Assembly (NCBI GenBank): GCA_963930775.1
Contig: OZ005695.1
Coordinates: forward strand, 7,564,001-7,628,000
Direction of reading: 5' to 3'
Source: Cliona cf. orientalis
Taxonomy: Eukaryota; Porifera; Demospongiae; Clionaida; Clionaidae
Length of the DNA: 64,000 bases
The notes under the pieces were generated by a model. That model saw only the letters and a list, made by a program, of their open reading frames with translations. It was not told the origin of the DNA and made no database searches. This document shows, piece by piece, positions 53,524 through 64,000 of this stretch (position 1 is its first letter; every line of letters starts with the position of its first letter). A program made the position numbers and the translations under genes.

Positions 53524-54678
53524 GTAAAGTTCAGCAAATACCGGAAAGATGCCCCTGTAGCAATTGGCAGGGGTTTGAAGCAAGCTATCCTCAATGAACT
53601 GACACCAATCACCGTATTTGTAAATAAATCTGATTCATGTGTACAAGGTGAACTAATGGTGTTATCAGACTCAAGAAACATCCCCATCCAATGCAATGTC
53701 ACTGAAATTAAACGTAACGAACACTATGAGCTTGAATACACACCAACTGTTCGAGGGCAGCATCAACTACACATTAAAGTGAATGATAAAGAAATCGAAG
53801 GTAGCCCCTATAGCGTCATTGTGAAACCATCTGTCGACATGCTTGGGACTCCGATAAGAATTATTAGTGGAGTTAATCAGCCGAGTAGTTTGGCGGTGAA
53901 CAAGAAAGGCGAAATACTGGTCGTCGAAGGGGGTAAACAACGCGTCTCCATTATCAATTCAGATGGAATAAATCATTGTTCATTTGGATCACCCTCTCAT
54001 TTGGGAGCACGCTGTCTCAGGGAGCCTCAAGGCATAGTGGTTTGTGAAGACGGTACTGTACTGGTAGTTGATAGTGGAAGGCATTGTATATCACTCTTCA
54101 CATTGGAAGGAGAATTTATCAAATCACATGGAAAACAAGGGAATGGTTCGTTGCAATTTAATAAGCCGATGGGTATTGGTATTCATCCTATTACCAAAAA
54201 CATTTATGTGACTGAATACAAGAACCACCGAATTCAAATCCTCAGTCCTAAATTTGAATTTGTCGCTAGCTTTGGGAGCAAAGGCAAGGATCATGGAAAA
54301 TTTATTAAGCCGTGGGATATATCATTCGATAGCAAGGGAGATCTTTATGTAGCGGACAGTGGCAATCACCGTATTCAAGTCTTTGAACGTCGTGATGATG
54401 AAGTGTATTTCTTGAGGACTATTGGTGAAAAGGGCAGAGGAGAAGGCCAATTAATGTGGCCCTCTAGTGTTTTTGTTGACGATGAAAGTCGAGTTTACGT
54501 CACCGAGGATGACAACTACCGTGTCTCAGTTTTCACTCATGTGGGGAAATTTCTGAAATCGTTCGGTAAAAAAGGGAAGTTAAAAGGAGAATTCGACCTC
54601 CCACATGGAATAGTGACAGATATGAATGGAGATATTTATATCAGTGACCATAAAAACAATCGCCTTCAAGTGTTTTGA
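53524..54678 (+). CDS. Filamin-repeat/NHL-repeat protein (TRIM-NHL-like C-terminal part), 5' end unresolved
   Basis: The exon starts after the acceptor at 53522-53523 and reads VKFSKYRKDAPVAIGRGLKQ; no convincing ATG precedes it in this exon. A filamin/ABP280-type immunoglobulin repeat follows (about LNELTPITVFV to IEGSPYSVIVKP), then about six NHL repeats with the pattern PxGI..DxxGxIYVxDxxNHRIQVF, for example GDLYVADSGNHRIQVF and GDIYISDHKNNRLQVF at the end. This is the C-terminal half of TRIM2/3/71-like proteins, where NHL propellers bind RNA or proteins. No RING, B-box or coiled coil is found upstream before the pogo/DIRS insertion ending at 53008. The protein may be short, or its 5' exons may lie beyond the transposons. 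Confidence 0.8.
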   Translation, partial: VKFSKYRKDAPVAIGRGLKQAILNELTPITVFVNKSDSCVQGELMVLSDSRNIPIQCNVTEIKRNEHYELEYTPTVRGQHQLHIKVNDKEIEGSPYSVIVKPSVDMLGTPIRIISGVNQPSSLAVNKKGEILVVEGGKQRVSIINSDGINHCSFGSPSHLGARCLREPQGIVVCEDGTVLVVDSGRHCISLFTLEGEFIKSHGKQGNGSLQFNKPMGIGIHPITKNIYVTEYKNHRIQILSPKFEFVASFGSKGKDHGKFIKPWDISFDSKGDLYVADSGNHRIQVFERRDDEVYFLRTIGEKGRGEGQLMWPSSVFVDDESRVYVTEDDNYRVSVFTHVGKFLKSFGKKGKLKGEFDLPHGIVTDMNGDIYISDHKNNRLQVF

Positions 54679-55190
54679 TTTCAGCCAATAGTATTTTTTT
54701 ATTCACATGATTTATTTAATTGTACATTGTTTGTGCATGGTAGAGTTACATCTCGTATGGTGTGTATCATCCAAATCCCCTAATATTGTATTGGTATAAA
54801 AATTTTATGTTATTATATTTCCCATTTTGTTCAATTCTGTCAGTTTTGGCAGCATAATAATAATAATAATAATAATATTTTTAATGTATGTACAAGTGAT
54901 CCTGGTGACTGACTACTAGCTAATAATAATAGTGTTAAACAATCGCCTTCAAGTGTTTGATTTCAGCTATGTCACTGCAGCAGTATTTTTCATTCACATG
55001 ATTTATTCATGCTAGTTTAATTGTACAATCATTGGTTTGTGGTAGTCTAAGAGTTATATCTTGTCTGGTATGTATCATCCACATCCCCTAATTTTGTGTT
55101 GGTATAAAAATTCATGTTCATCGTATTTCCCATTCTATCAGTTTTGAACTTTTGGCAGCATAATAATGTTATTCATATACAAGTGATCCT
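54655..55190. repeat. Direct duplication of the NHL gene's last codons and 3' UTR
   Basis: AACAATCGCCTTCAAGTGTT and about 200 bp of 3' flank (ATTCACATGATTTATT, GTATGTATCATCCA(A/C)ATCCCC, TTGGTATAAAAATT) occur first at 54655-54860 and again at 54939-55130. The second copy lacks upstream coding sequence. Confidence 0.8.
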
Positions 55191-55438
55191 GCAGGGTGAC
55201 TCATGACTACTCTAGCTAGCTAATATTATTATCATAAGGAGACTGTACCCCCTGTAATGTGCTGCTCATATAGGGTGCGCCAGTGATGAGAAGGGTCCTT
55301 CATAGATCACCAACTAATTTCATGACGTCGACCTTAATAATTGGGGTGCATTCAATCATGCATCCCAATTAAGGTATAGATATAGCTATCTACTAGCTAT
55401 AGCTGCTGTTGTATGATCATCAAACTTTAATTGCTATA

Positions 55439-55687
55439 CACTGCAAAAAGGGAAATGTCAGTTTGACATGTAGTTTATCATTCTGGATGCAGGTGAGTGA
55501 ATAAATCACACACATGGATTCAGATAATTACTGCAGTGGTATGAAAATGCATAGGGGAACCAATATGAAAGAGGAAAGTTTGTTATGAGGTTCCCCTCTA
55601 CAAGTGATGCGTTTTATTCACTCACCTGCAACCAGAATGACATACTATAATATATTATGTCAAACTGACAGTTCTCTTTTTACAGTG
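55439..55687. mobile_element. 249-bp MITE flanked by TA (mariner-like)
   Basis: Arms of about 70 bp begin CACTGCAAAAAGGGA and CACTGTAAAAAGAGA (complement) and share GTCAGTTTGACAT and GCAGGTGAGTGAATAAA. TA flanks both ends. It is noncoding. Confidence 0.75.
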
Positions 55688-55689
55688 TA

Positions 55690-56210
55690 GCTAATTATAA
55701 AATTATACATTGGAATTTCAAGAGTACAAGTGGGAGGAAATTGTACTGCGCTAGCCCAACAATTTTAATTCATAATTAAATTTATTGTAACAAGAGCACT
55801 ATATACTCACTCATTCATGTAGGTTGTGTAGGAATGTCTATAATTATACACTATAATAATAATAATTATTACGTAGTATCCAGGTATATATTATATATGT
55901 GCACATTTTGTTATTATTGTGGGCAATAATAATAATTATTATTATTATATATTATAGTTAATACATTAAATAATAGTATTATGTGTGTGTATAATTATGT
56001 GCATGGTCTATATATAGCTAGTCATAGTTGTTGATACTGGTTGAATTACGACTGCACATCATACTGTATAATAATACTCTTGATAAAACGTTAACTAGCT
56101 CAATGTAGCTATATAGTCAACATTTACTATTAAAATACTACAATATCATGCGTATTTAAACACAAATTTCAAAGGATCTGGTATTTTACTATAATACCTC
56201 GTAAAATTAA
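55690..56210. other. AT-rich convergent intergenic spacer
   Basis: ATT/AAT-rich simple sequence at about 55850-55970. No gene is seen. Confidence 0.5.
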
Positions 56211-56212
56211 TG

Positions 56213-57226
56213 TCATTCAAGTCCAAGCATTCCAACACGATAAAATAAGGAAGTTCCGAAGTTAGTTCCGTGAATCTCAATGAAAACACCAGTGTCAGTG
56301 AGTGTTACCGTAGGATAGCAGCCATAATCAATATGATCTGCAACTCCATCATCTTTCCAGTTGATTCCTCCACTCAACCCTGTAGACTGGATAATCCCTG
56401 TACGTAGCATGATTTTCCGCCCGGCTATTGATTGATACATCCACATGACCTGACCCTGCTGGTTGATGGTGATCGAAGGATGAAAGCCGTATAGGTTAGC
56501 ATTGCTTCCCTCTGAATGAAATTCAATACATTGATCATCAGGTGAAGGTTCACTGGCGGTTGTGAGTTTTCCGATCTGGGAGTAGAGTTGTGGCTGGAAT
56601 AATCCCAGTCGATAGGCAACTACAATATCCTTGCTTGGACTAATTGCAATTGATACCTCTCTGAAATTGGAAGCATTGCTGATTTCTTGCTTTTCACCCT
56701 TCCATTTTATTGATTTTTGTCTTGGGTCTAGAACACCAACCCTTGTGTAGCCACGGTTTACTCCACTGACGAACGCCAATACAGCTGTGAGGATGTTGCC
56801 TTTTCCAACATGTAAACTCACTGAAATATTATTTCCATCATCAATCAGGGTCGAATGACTCCACTCCACCTGATTCCCAACTCTTTTTAAATTTCCAACG
56901 ATATAGTGGCATGTACTTTTGTTTTTTACATAGGCAAGAAGAATTACTCCTTCACTAGTAGCAGCAACTGATGGAAATGCACAATGACCATCGAGCTCAA
57001 TCTTATTTTCATCCTGCCACTCCACCTTCGATCTCATGCCATCAACCTTCCCCAGCCTATAAAAGAGCGTGCCACTTCGAAAATATCCCGTACTCACAGC
57101 AATAACGAATTCCTTTGTCATACAAACTGCAGGAAATTCTCCTGATGAAAGTGGCCTGGCAGCATGGCATAAGGCGCTTGGATGGGCAATACTTCCACTC
57201 GTACTGTCAGCAGATGGCGTGGCCAT
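56213..57226 (-). CDS. Intronless repeat protein, possible beta-propeller
   Basis: 337 codons, ATG at 57226. The protein consists of repeats of about 55-60 residues built from a W-containing strand, a GxxPSVA/T block and a G-x-L-x-Y/F-RxG strand. Examples are GTLFYRLGKV with HCAFPSVAATSEGVILLAYV, FHPSITINQQGQVMWMYQ and CYPTVTLTDTGVFIEIHG with SLFYRVGMLG. No signal peptide or TM is seen. The repeat pattern is reminiscent of bacterial secreted or lectin-like propeller proteins, so horizontal acquisition is possible but unproven. Function is unknown; a soluble binding protein is the most that can be suggested. Confidence 0.65.
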   Translation of the reverse strand: MATPSADSTSGSIAHPSALCHAARPLSSGEFPAVCMTKEFVIAVSTGYFRSGTLFYRLGKVDGMRSKVEWQDENKIELDGHCAFPSVAATSEGVILLAYVKNKSTCHYIVGNLKRVGNQVEWSHSTLIDDGNNISVSLHVGKGNILTAVLAFVSGVNRGYTRVGVLDPRQKSIKWKGEKQEISNASNFREVSIAISPSKDIVVAYRLGLFQPQLYSQIGKLTTASEPSPDDQCIEFHSEGSNANLYGFHPSITINQQGQVMWMYQSIAGRKIMLRTGIIQSTGLSGGINWKDDGVADHIDYGCYPTVTLTDTGVFIEIHGTNFGTSLFYRVGMLGLE

Positions 57227-58150
57227 TTGAGCTAGCTATCTGTGTAATAATTGTTCAAGTGCAAATAAGGGATGATACTAGTGATCGCGTGTGCCTCCCA
57301 TAATAATAATATTAATTTTATATTAGCGGTACACTTCGTGCATAACCGCCTCGCTCGGACTGTGCGCATGCGCAATTAAAAGGGCACGTGACAAGACAAT
57401 GCTTTGGCAGAGTCAGACCCTCAATGTCCCAAATACACAATGAGATACTCAGTTCAGTGACTTCAAGCTTGATACGTACAGATAGCTGTGTAATCAGGGC
57501 ACCACGAGAAAACCACTGAAAGTGTGGCACCTTCACTGGGGTTGAAGTATGTAAAAGTTTAATACAAGAAGTGTAGCTGCATAGGTTGATATGTATAGTT
57601 CATTTCACTTGAATGGGGATTGAATGAACTGAAGTTGACTCTTAGCTTGTCTTCTGTATGTTATAGCATTAATAAGATAGATTATTCTGCACTTACATGT
57701 ATAGTGTCAATCACTAACATAATATCTTGTATGTATACACTCTGGTAGCATAGTAGGTAAATCACCTTCAAGTATGAGACATTGAGGGTGTATATATGAT
57801 ATGACAAACTTTCCACCAATTCAAGCAGCAAAGAATTAAGCAAGTAGCATCTCTCCTGCACACAAGAGAAGAGAGCTTCACTATAATACGCAAATGTGCA
57901 GTTTCAAAAAATTTTTCAATGGCAAGTTGCTATGCATAAAAGAAATGAGACAATCAGACAGTCAGCACGAACCCACACAGTATACACAGAGCCTAATTGC
58001 AAGACTACTATACTCACTCTTGATCACTATAATATATCAACCACGAATAGTGGCTCCACATAAACTACAGTAGGATGGATGACAAATTAGTTGCAGAGAG
58101 GATACCCATTTCCTGGGATGCCAAAATTCCGGTAATATGCATCTGACCCG
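57227..58150. other. Divergent intergenic region with an NRF1-like palindrome
   Basis: TGCGCATGCGCA at 57363-57374 and CACGTG close by could serve the minus-strand repeat-protein gene. The rest is AT-rich with no recognised feature. Confidence 0.45.
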
Positions 58151-58160
58151 ATATTAATTC

Positions 58161-58360
58161 CTGAATCGGAAGCTGTTTTGACCACGGCTTGCAATGTGGG
58201 TAGTCCCGCTAGCGCTTTGAACGTGCACCTTGAACCGGAAGCTGTTTTGACCACAGCTTGCAATGCAATGGATCTTGAACTTGCACCTTGAACCGGAAGC
58301 TGTTTTGACCACAGCTTGCGCAATGTGGGCAGTCCCCGCTTTGAATGTGGTATATATAAA
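58161..58360 (+). promoter_or_regulatory. Three 37-bp promoter repeats plus TATA box
   Basis: CGGAAGCTGTTTTGACCAC recurs at about 58166, 58234 and 58293, each followed by (A/G)GCTTGC. TATATATAAA lies at 58351-58360, about 62 bp before the ATG at 58422. Each repeat has an ETS-like core (CGGAAG) and a RUNX-like site (GACCAC[A/G]) at constant spacing. Regulatory meaning is inferred. Confidence 0.6.
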
Positions 58361-58421
58361 GTTCGCACCCATGAAATTATCAAGCGTTCACATTAGTGAG
58401 AAACTATCGGTGCAGTTTAAT

Positions 58422-61400
58422 ATGTTAAGGATTCTCCTCTTTGTGCTTTGTTTACTGAGATGGATACCGAGCTCAAGTCAGAGCGGTAAGTGATAATATC
58501 ACTGCACTGTGTATCGTGATCGGTGACTAGACATTTGCAGGGGTGGGCAAGAAATAAAAAATGATGATGGAAGAGTCGGTACCCTTTTTTCCGCCGCCAC
58601 TAATGTTGGTGGAAAGAGCTAGCATGTACAGAATTGTATCACTTCGCTCTTTGGCATGTCACTGACGTGTTTACTTTAATTCATTCATAGACATGTGCAG
58701 TGACCTGTGTAGTAATCAGTAGTGGGCGAGGTATCCTGTGCCAGCTTAAATCTGCTGCTTCTGGTGAATTCTCCTGTCACCAATTTTGGGTACAATTCCG
58801 CCACGCAATTGTCCACCCCTAGCTGTTGTGTCATGGGATTATATATAACTTCTCAGAGACATCATTCTAAGTATGACTGTGAAATCTAGGCCCTGAGCTT
58901 TACTGCAATGTCATAATAGGAGAACAAGAATAGACTAAGTGTGCAAAATAGGATAATATAGTACTTAATCTAATACTACGCATGGATTTCAATTGAAAAA
59001 CGTGTGTTTTGGATTTGGGTTTGGGTTGGTAAAGGTTGTCAATCGCTCCATGCATAATATTTAATATATAAACGTTATGAGAATTTGTAAAATGCTAATT
59101 TATTGTGTTAAATTGGATCATGTGTTGTATTCGATTAACCTAAACATGTTAACCTGTCATCCTAATTATAACCAGAGTATGTTGACGACTTGTTTGTGTG
59201 ATGTATGCTTCTAGAACATTCTACAAGCCATGTATGCCATCATATGCCATGAATGATGAGTAACTGTTGATAGTTGGTATTTCATACTCATTGATACTAA
59301 GTCTTGGTTGGGGAATCCCACATTTAGTGGGTGCATGTGCACTTTTCCCAAACCCAATAATGACATAGCATGCACAACATGTACATGCATGAAGTGATAT
59401 TCTGCTTTTCTGGAAAATGCATATTATTACAAGGAAGCCTATAGTACAGCTACAAGTGAGTGTATAGAAATAGAAGCCCCCTGCATAGATCCTCATCCTG
59501 TAACAAAAAAACTCACCCCCAACCCCTCTAATCTACTTTCTCAACTCTTCAAACATTGCCTATCAACCATTATTATTATTATTACATTCCTCATTCTGTG
59601 CTTATTTATTGTGAGGCATTTAAGTCAGTAGATTTGGTTTTGTCACATAGGCCATAGTCTGGCTTGATGCATTTTTGATGTGTGACATAAAAAAATCTAT
59701 CATCTATCTATCTATCATAACTGAATATTCATACATGTAGCTACTGTAACAGATCTTTGTTCCAATGAGACTGACAGCATGATAGAATGTCAAAGCTATC
59801 AATGTCCTGGAGGGAGGTATGACTGCAACTATGATCGTGTGTCTAGGAAATATTGGTGTGATTCACGATGCCCAGATGGTGCCAGTCACAATAGAGATCC
59901 CTGCACATGCCTGGGTGAGTGACTAATAATGATTATTATTAATAATAATCATATGATCATGACCAGCTGAATACAAAATTTCATCAAAACCCCTAATTTT
60001 CATTTGATACATCATATCCCTGCAGCAACGTATAAAGGCTGTCATATACGGCAAAATGCAACTGATGCTGTTGCTCATCCAACATATAAAAGGAATTCTC
60101 AGACCACCTATAGTTGTGTCAATCACACTGACAGAAATTGTCACTTTGATGTCCACGTTCTGAGTGCTCATCGGGGCAATGGTGATACAATAAGCTGGGC
60201 TAATGTCCTCAGTGCTGGGAGGATTGATGTTGACATGTCAGTTAATGGAGAAGGAAACAAATCGCTTGTTTTGGTCTTATTATCTCACTATCCAATGAAC
60301 TGGATGCTGAATATTCCTAATGGTGTGGTCATAGCAAAAGTACTACTGGTGAGTGTTGATTGATCAACTCTGCATCTCTGCATGAATATCACAAAAATAT
60401 TATAAAAATTTAATAGCCATGCACTGCATACATTGCATCTAATGATCATTCGGTATAATCATAGTAATGAAAGTATGCATGTACGTGTTCATAAATTTCA
60501 GAGCTCCTATCATGTGGATGTCAGTGATGTACTGTACCCCACTGGAGCTGTTGAGAGTGTGGAGAGGGTCTCCAACATCCTACTGCCATCTCTAGCAAAT
60601 GGATTTGATGAACATGGCGATCACACACTCCAAGCCCTCAAGTATCTGATGGAGAGATTTGGTTCCGTTGCATCATTCACAGGAACTTATGAAGCAGACA
60701 GATGGACATTAACAATTGATAGAAGCCCTCAAGTATCAGGTACTATTGGGACATTGTCAACTGTTGCGTTATCCCAAAGTAAAATGCGGTCATGATAATA
60801 ATAATATTTAATATCATGTGCGTGATACAATGGGCTATTCCATTTAATAGCCATACACCCCCTATGGATGACTAGTGAGGAAAATTTAACCCCTGGACAT
60901 AATTAACTAGCAACCATCCCCCCTAGACAGTCGTTAATTAGGTCACTGTTCCCCCAAGACATAATTAAGAACATTACTACTCCCCTGGATTATTAATCAA
61001 ATCAAGTTTTGTTCCCCCTGGATACAAATTAATGCGTTAATTTATGGAAGGGAAATCACCTAAAGGAGCAAAGTGCCCCCCTGGACACCACAATTAGTGA
61101 TCGTTTCACCCCTAGACATAATTAAATTTGACCAAAATATCCCCCTTCCCTTCATTAAAATCAGTGTTTTATCCCCCTGGACATTCGTTAGCAGTCATCC
61201 ATAGGGGGTGTATGCTTATTAAATGGAAGAGCCCAATGGATATATACACTGTAGGAAGTGGGTACAAAAATAGTATTATGTATATCTGGGCATTTAAAGT
61301 GCACTTTTAATTAATGCACCATGCATTTATGTTTAATAGTTGCCTTTATATTAAACTTCAAAGGACCGGATAAACTGTGGTATCAAATCCATAACTGTGC

Positions 61401-64000
61401 ACACCCAAAATAATATTTCCTTCGTGATACTATTATACAAGATAGCATGTGAACAAAAAATACAAAGTTAACCAAATAAAGTGGCACACATGACATTGTT
61501 CATGCTACGTATGTGGAGATTGTAGCACTCAGGGTGCATCTTGAGCCAAATATTATAATAGCACTCAGCTTGGCCGGCTTTGTGTTGTAGGTATTGGCCT
61601 CTCTACTTGATCAATTCTATATGCAGCATTCGTAGCGCTGCTTTATGCCCAACTCAAGATTTTTACTAATAAAAGCATGGTGATGATATTTCTGCCCCAT
61701 GCAGACTGCTCATCTGTGGTACCAGAATTATCTGCTTTACAGTCTTCATCTCCAGGTAATGAATTACTCACCACTATTAATAATTAAGTATAAATAATTA
61801 ATCATCATAATAGCTATGCATTGGCTAGATTGTTGTTTTAGTGCAATATTCTATGATAGCTATATTATATCCCTTACATGCAGTAATCAGTGCTCAGTGT
61901 CATCCCTTATTTTTCTCAAGCGGTGGTACATGCTTCATAAATAGTTTTAGAGCTAGCTGCAGTGCAGATGGCTACTGCAGGTGCCCAAGTATGGAATACA
62001 GAGATGAGTGCACTTGTTTAGGTAAGTTGAAATGACTTTTACAATTCAGTTCGATCATATGCATGACATTCTACTATTGATGTAGATGTGTGAATGTAAT
62101 TGTATACTAACTAAATATAATGCATACACCCCGGTACAATCTCATTATAGTCAAGTTTGGCAGTTGCATCGTTCACAAGAGTGGCCATGGTGACAACTCG
62201 TTGGGAATACCATCATACATGGGACGTACGCAAATCACTACAAGCTGCGTGGCTACTGACAACTGTCACAATTCTGTTCACGTCATATCAGTGTATGAGG
62301 CCAGGAGCACCGGATTTGCTGTTCGAGCAGGATCAGCTAGTGTCAGTATGTCTGTTAGAGGAGAGGATACAAGACCACTAATATTAGTCCTTGCGTCATA
62401 TTTCCCGATACGTTGGTCTCTTAGCATTCCAAGTGGAGTGGTTATTGACAAAGTTATAGTGGTAAGAGTTAAACACAATGTGACCACATCTCTTTAACTT
62501 GCAAATTGAATAATATAGATCTCCTGCTGCTAGTGTGTATCTCAACATTATAAGCATGGCTTCACTTAGTGCAGAGGGTACAATAAATAGGATCTCAAGA
62601 CATCAGTGTTGCCAATATTTAGAGTCTGACTAGGTCTTTCTAGTATAATAATATAGTCTTCAAAGCAATGTGAAAGATGTTCTATAGTCGTCACATTATG
62701 TAAAGGAAACTTTTGGCATGTTTCTGATTCGAGAATGGTTTCAGAAATCCTCTTATTTTTTTCTATGGTTATCTCTCTTGCAGAGCTCATACTATAGATA
62801 TTTAAGCCAGACTACTGTCAGGTATTCTACTGGAAGAGTAAGATCACTCGAAAAGATCAACTGCAGCAGAACAGTACAATGTTACGCTGACGGCTACGAT
62901 GACGACACAGTACAGCAGCTACAGTACTTGTCCAATCGTTTTGGCCCAGTATCCTCCTGGAGTTCAGCTTACAGAGCAGATTCATGGCGTCTTAATATAA
63001 GGAGAAGTGGTTAGTTACAAATTTATATATTATAGACTAAATGATTTTGTGCACTGTTACACTGGTTGTATACCTTCATCTGTGAATGTTCTTTAGAGGA
63101 AATCACTGAGCGTGCAAGAAATCAGCTGTTGCCTAAGTAATGAGCCTATAGACCTATTGCCTTTGCTATGAAAATATTAGCTATATTCACAAGCGTGGAT
63201 GCTATCACGATAATACAGTCATGATCATTCCAGCATCAATAAGAGGATGACATGATCATTCCAGCATCAAGAAGCGGACGACCCCTTACCCACTTTTCTT
63301 TCATCACATGCAGGTTGTTTGTCAGATCTCGAGTCTCCAACATCCGATTGTATGTTATTATAATATAATATGTGGGCTGGGTCATTTGATTTATATCTTG
63401 CATACTGCAGCTCATAACCACTCACAGATCTGTCCTGTGATACCATGGATATCTGATTCAACAAATTCACTCACTACACAATCTTTTCCAACATTTTCAC
63501 CAACATTTTCACTCCCATTTTCAAGTTCAAGTGAAAGGCCATCATTAAATTCTGAGTCACCTTCAAGCAACACGCGGGCCAACAGTGCAGTGCTTATTCC
63601 CATTGCTACCATACTGACGGTTATTCCCATTGTTACCATAGCAGCAGTAGTACTACTGATGGCAATAGTTATCATCAGTTATTGCATACATATGTACAGA
63701 CGTCAAAAGCTCAATAGCTCCTCAACCCATAACCAAACTGTATACAACCAAGTTAATCAACCACCATCACTGAGGGGAACTCAAGCCTTCATCAGTACTC
63801 AACAGAATTCTGATTTCATTCCAAGAACATCCACTGACATACAAGAATGGTCTCAGATAGAAGGCACACCTCAAGGAGTTCTTACGGATTCTGCCCCTCC
63901 AACATACTATGCTGCAGTGACTTACCCTCCACCAGTGGATGAGTATAAAAGAGTAAATGTGTTAAATTCCAACCCAGACAACCCACCTCCTTACCCTGGA
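58422..64000 (+). CDS. Type I membrane protein with duplicated unknown ectodomain and PPxY tail (10 exons seen, partial)
   Basis: Exons: 58422-58485, 59753-59914, 60026-60348, 60502-60739, 61705-61755, 61884-62021, 62151-62461, 62784-63009, 63314-63349 and 63411 to beyond 64000. All have GT-AG borders and matching phases, for 713 codons so far. A signal peptide (MLRILLFVLCLLRWIPSSSQ) precedes two copies of the same three-exon unit: a cysteine-rich module (CPDG..DPCTCL / CPSMEYRDECTCL), then a module with SYSCV..C..DVHVLSA and LVLVLLSHYPMNW, then one with HTLQALKYLMERFGSVASFT. A Ser/Thr/Pro stalk leads to a TM helix (IVTIAAVVLLMAIVIISYC) and a long tail with PPTYY and NPPPYPG, PPxY motifs recognised by WW domains of Nedd4-type ligases. 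The duplicated ectodomain is not a family I can name. The stop codon is outside the window. Confidence 0.8.
60832..61234. mobile_element. 403-bp MITE in an intron of the PPxY receptor gene
   Basis: Arms of about 40 bp start GGGCTATTCCATTTAATAGC and end with the imperfect complement, sharing ACACCCCCTATGGATGACT. AAT flanks both ends. The interior repeats CCCCTGGACATAATTA-like blocks several times. Confidence 0.7.

Noticed and set aside
1-64000. tRNA, rRNA or snRNA genes
   Set aside because: No cloverleaf with conserved arms or known RNA signature was recognised by eye; a tRNAscan/Infernal run would be needed to be sure.

Overview
The window looks like nuclear DNA of an early-branching animal, most likely a marine demosponge. 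The evidence is AT-rich spacer, short GT-AG introns, TATA-led compact genes, many small inverted-repeat transposons, and protein families I associate with sponges: Ig/FN3/CCP receptors, beta-helix proteins with a multi-pass membrane tail, jacalin-like secreted lectins, a POT-type transporter and a filamin-NHL protein. The species is inferred from family content, not proven.

Layout. 0-6 kb: a MITE abuts a large intronless beta-helix/multi-pass membrane protein gene (477-3884), followed by decayed copies of its 3' end and fossils of a small secreted cysteine-rich peptide gene. 4-7 kb and 25-36 kb: a jacalin-like lectin family with two intact two-exon genes in opposite orientation (6218-6898 minus, 34984-35665 plus) and three broken copies. 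8-24 kb: mostly mobile DNA. It holds tandem and dispersed MITEs, a decayed OTU-domain/AT-hook element, one nearly full LINE with two in-frame TGA stops, and several TIR elements. 23.4-26.3 kb: a 5'-truncated LINE, itself hit by a 568-bp insertion, abutting a truncated lectin copy. 26.6-28.3 kb: a POT/PTR-type transporter. 30.9-33.5 kb: a satellite with a period of about 195 bp. 33.8-34.5 kb: a minisatellite of a 15-bp near-palindrome whose orientation flips.

36.5-45 kb: two related type I receptor genes head to head over a gap of about 263 bp. I assembled 8 exons (625 aa) on the minus strand and 6 exons (370 aa) on the plus strand, all in compatible phases. 45.6-47.1 kb: nested foldback elements with 9-bp target duplications (Mutator-like). 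47.4-53.0 kb: a DIRS-type retrotransposon with split terminal repeats, internal complementary region, gag-like, RT, methyltransferase-like and tyrosine recombinase frames, sitting inside a TA-flanked pogo/Tigger-like element. 53.5-54.7 kb: a filamin-NHL protein. 56.2-57.2 kb: an intronless repeat protein that may be a beta-propeller. 58.4-64 kb: a ten-exon type I membrane protein with a tandemly duplicated, unrecognised ectodomain and PPxY motifs in its tail, running off the window.

Most host genes here are predicted to act at the cell surface or outside the cell (lectins, three receptor-like proteins, beta-helix membrane protein). They resemble a recognition/adhesion gene neighbourhood, but no shared pathway can be shown from sequence alone. 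Coordinates of multi-exon genes come from hand-checked splice sites and frames.
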